NCBI GenBank assembly: GCA_027031145.1
Contig: JALVEG010000076.1
Span: 1-16,372, forward strand
Length of the DNA stretch: 16,372 nucleotides
Direction: 5' to 3'
From: Saprospiraceae bacterium
GTDB taxonomy: Bacteria > Bacteroidota > Bacteroidia > Chitinophagales > Saprospiraceae
The translations under genes were made by a program, and so were the position numbers. Below, in pieces: positions 15,494 through 16,372 of this stretch. Each line of letters opens with the position of its first letter. Positions within the stretch are counted from its first letter, which is position 1. The notes under the pieces are model-generated. The model saw only the letters and a program-made list of their open reading frames with translations, did not search any database and had not been told where the DNA came from.

Positions 15494-16372
15494 TTATTTC
15501 TTGTGCGCTACATTGGATAAGTATTGAGAAGGAGTACAGCCTTTTTGTTTTTTAAAAACACTATTAAACGTTGATTTGGAATTGAAGCCTGAGTCAAAAG
15601 CGTGACCAAGCAAACTAAATTGATTATTTGAAGATGCCCGTTCGATAAATTCTTGAATCCGGTATTTATTCACAAAATCATTGAAGTTTTGATTTTCAAA
15701 TTGATTAATTATTTGTGAAAGGTAATTGGGTGATATTTCTAATAAATTAGCAAGATTAGATAATGTAAGTTTTGGCTCTAAATAGGGCTTTCCCCTTTCC
15801 ATTAATGTAAGCAGTTCCGCATGCTTTTTATTGGCAAAATCATCTTTCAAACCTGAGTTTTTGTAAGAGCTTTTTGTAAAATTGTCTTGAATTCCAATGA
15901 TTACATTGTCAACAAAAATGTTTTTATGGCGGATGCCAAAATACCCTAAGGAAATAATTGCAAAAATAAGCATTGAATAAAAAATAAAATCTAGGTTAAA
16001 AGAATAATTAAAACCAAGGAAATCTCTCGTTATTATGATTAAAATGGCTGTAAAAAAAATGATTCCTAATCCGAAAATAAAATAGTGTAACCATCGTAAG
16101 TTGATTTCCTCATCGTTGGAGAAATTTATATTTATTAATTGCTTATATTTTCTTATGTGTTTTAATGACAAAACCGTATAGCTTATACCGGAAATTATAA
16201 AAGCAAGAAGTAATAGATTGGTAAAAGTATCAAAATCGTGTATTTGCCCCGAATCAACCAGTTTTTTTTCATCGGCAGAATAAAAAAAGTAAAATTTACT
16301 CATATATAAATAAGAGAGTGCGATTGGCAAAAAATGTATATAATCCTTTTTATTTAAATGATTATCTTTTTT
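15494..16372 (-). CDS. Membrane-anchored AraC-family transcriptional regulator, 5' end outside the window
   Basis: The C-terminal hundred residues form a full AraC/XylS double helix-turn-helix: LTLSNLANLLEISPNYLSQ (first helix-turn-helix) and FDSGFNSKSTFNSVFKKQKG followed by CTPSQYL (second, with the family signature). The part before it holds about four hydrophobic helices, so the sensor half is in the membrane. The frame is open without a stop to the window edge: the residues before the apparent TTG at 16330 read HLNKKDYIHFL, which continues the same kind of membrane segment, so the true start lies beyond 16372 and at least 293 codons are present. This architecture, several N-terminal helices plus AraC, is common in Bacteroidota and suggests sensing of a membrane or extracytoplasmic signal. 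It is parallel to and upstream of the CPBP-TonB operon, with a 440-nt gap; control of that operon is a natural but untested guess. Confidence 0.9.
   Translation of the reverse strand, partial: KKDNHLNKKDYIHFLPIALSYLYMSKFYFFYSADEKKLVDSGQIHDFDTFTNLLLLAFIISGISYTVLSLKHIRKYKQLININFSNDEEINLRWLHYFIFGLGIIFFTAILIIITRDFLGFNYSFNLDFIFYSMLIFAIISLGYFGIRHKNIFVDNVIIGIQDNFTKSSYKNSGLKDDFANKKHAELLTLMERGKPYLEPKLTLSNLANLLEISPNYLSQIINQFENQNFNDFVNKYRIQEFIERASSNNQFSLLGHAFDSGFNSKSTFNSVFKKQKGCTPSQYLSNVAHKK

Noticed and set aside
1..16372. CRISPR array, tRNA/rRNA genes, insertion sequences or prophage
   Set aside because: No regularly spaced repeats, cloverleaf, rRNA-like segments, transposase or integrase motifs were found on either strand.

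Overview
The window is AT-rich DNA from a member of the Bacteroidota. Three things support this. Two large secreted proteins end in type IX secretion (T9SS) sorting domains, one of them carrying SprB-type repeats. There is a TonB-dependent receptor with an N-terminal carboxypeptidase-regulatory-like domain. Several genes have a TAnnTTTG promoter element and none shows a strong Shine-Dalgarno sequence. No rRNA, tRNA, insertion sequence, phage module or CRISPR array is visible. Genus cannot be judged from this sequence.

Layout. 68-948 (+): a two-gene overlapping module, a DUF6922-like protein followed by an AbiEii/AbiGii-type nucleotidyltransferase, resembling a type IV toxin-antitoxin pair. 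1045-3732 (+): a secreted Asp-box/BNR-repeat protein with a T9SS tail. 3856-4942 (-): two diverged small heat-shock proteins in tandem, with short hairpin repeats around them. 5225-5758 (-): a four-helix cytochrome b561-like membrane protein. 5963-6688 (+): an AlkD-type DNA alkylation repair protein, convergent with 6954-8744 (-), a MutS-family ATPase that has membrane segments and lacks a mismatch-binding domain. A palindromic intergenic repeat separates these two. 9026-11386 (+): a beta-helix protein with SprB repeats and a T9SS tail. 11894-15053 (-): a two-gene operon of a CPBP intramembrane protease and a TonB-dependent receptor, joined by a 1-nt gap. 15494 to the window end (-): a membrane-anchored AraC-type regulator whose 5' end lies outside the window.

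Most genes are single units with separate jobs: surface and secreted proteins, stress proteins, DNA repair. The clear cooperating sets are the DUF6922/AbiEii pair and the CPBP-TonB operon, the latter possibly with the AraC regulator upstream on the same strand.

The least explained content is non-coding. One short repeat (AAAAGCAC, 5 nt, CTGAGTAG) recurs near gene 3' ends, and two longer imperfect palindromes (about 6711-6936 and 15322-15422) look like dispersed genomic repeats. I see no clear evidence for a wholly new multi-gene system. The best leads are the CPBP-TonB operon, the membrane MutS homologue, the DUF6922/AbiEii pair and the repeat family.
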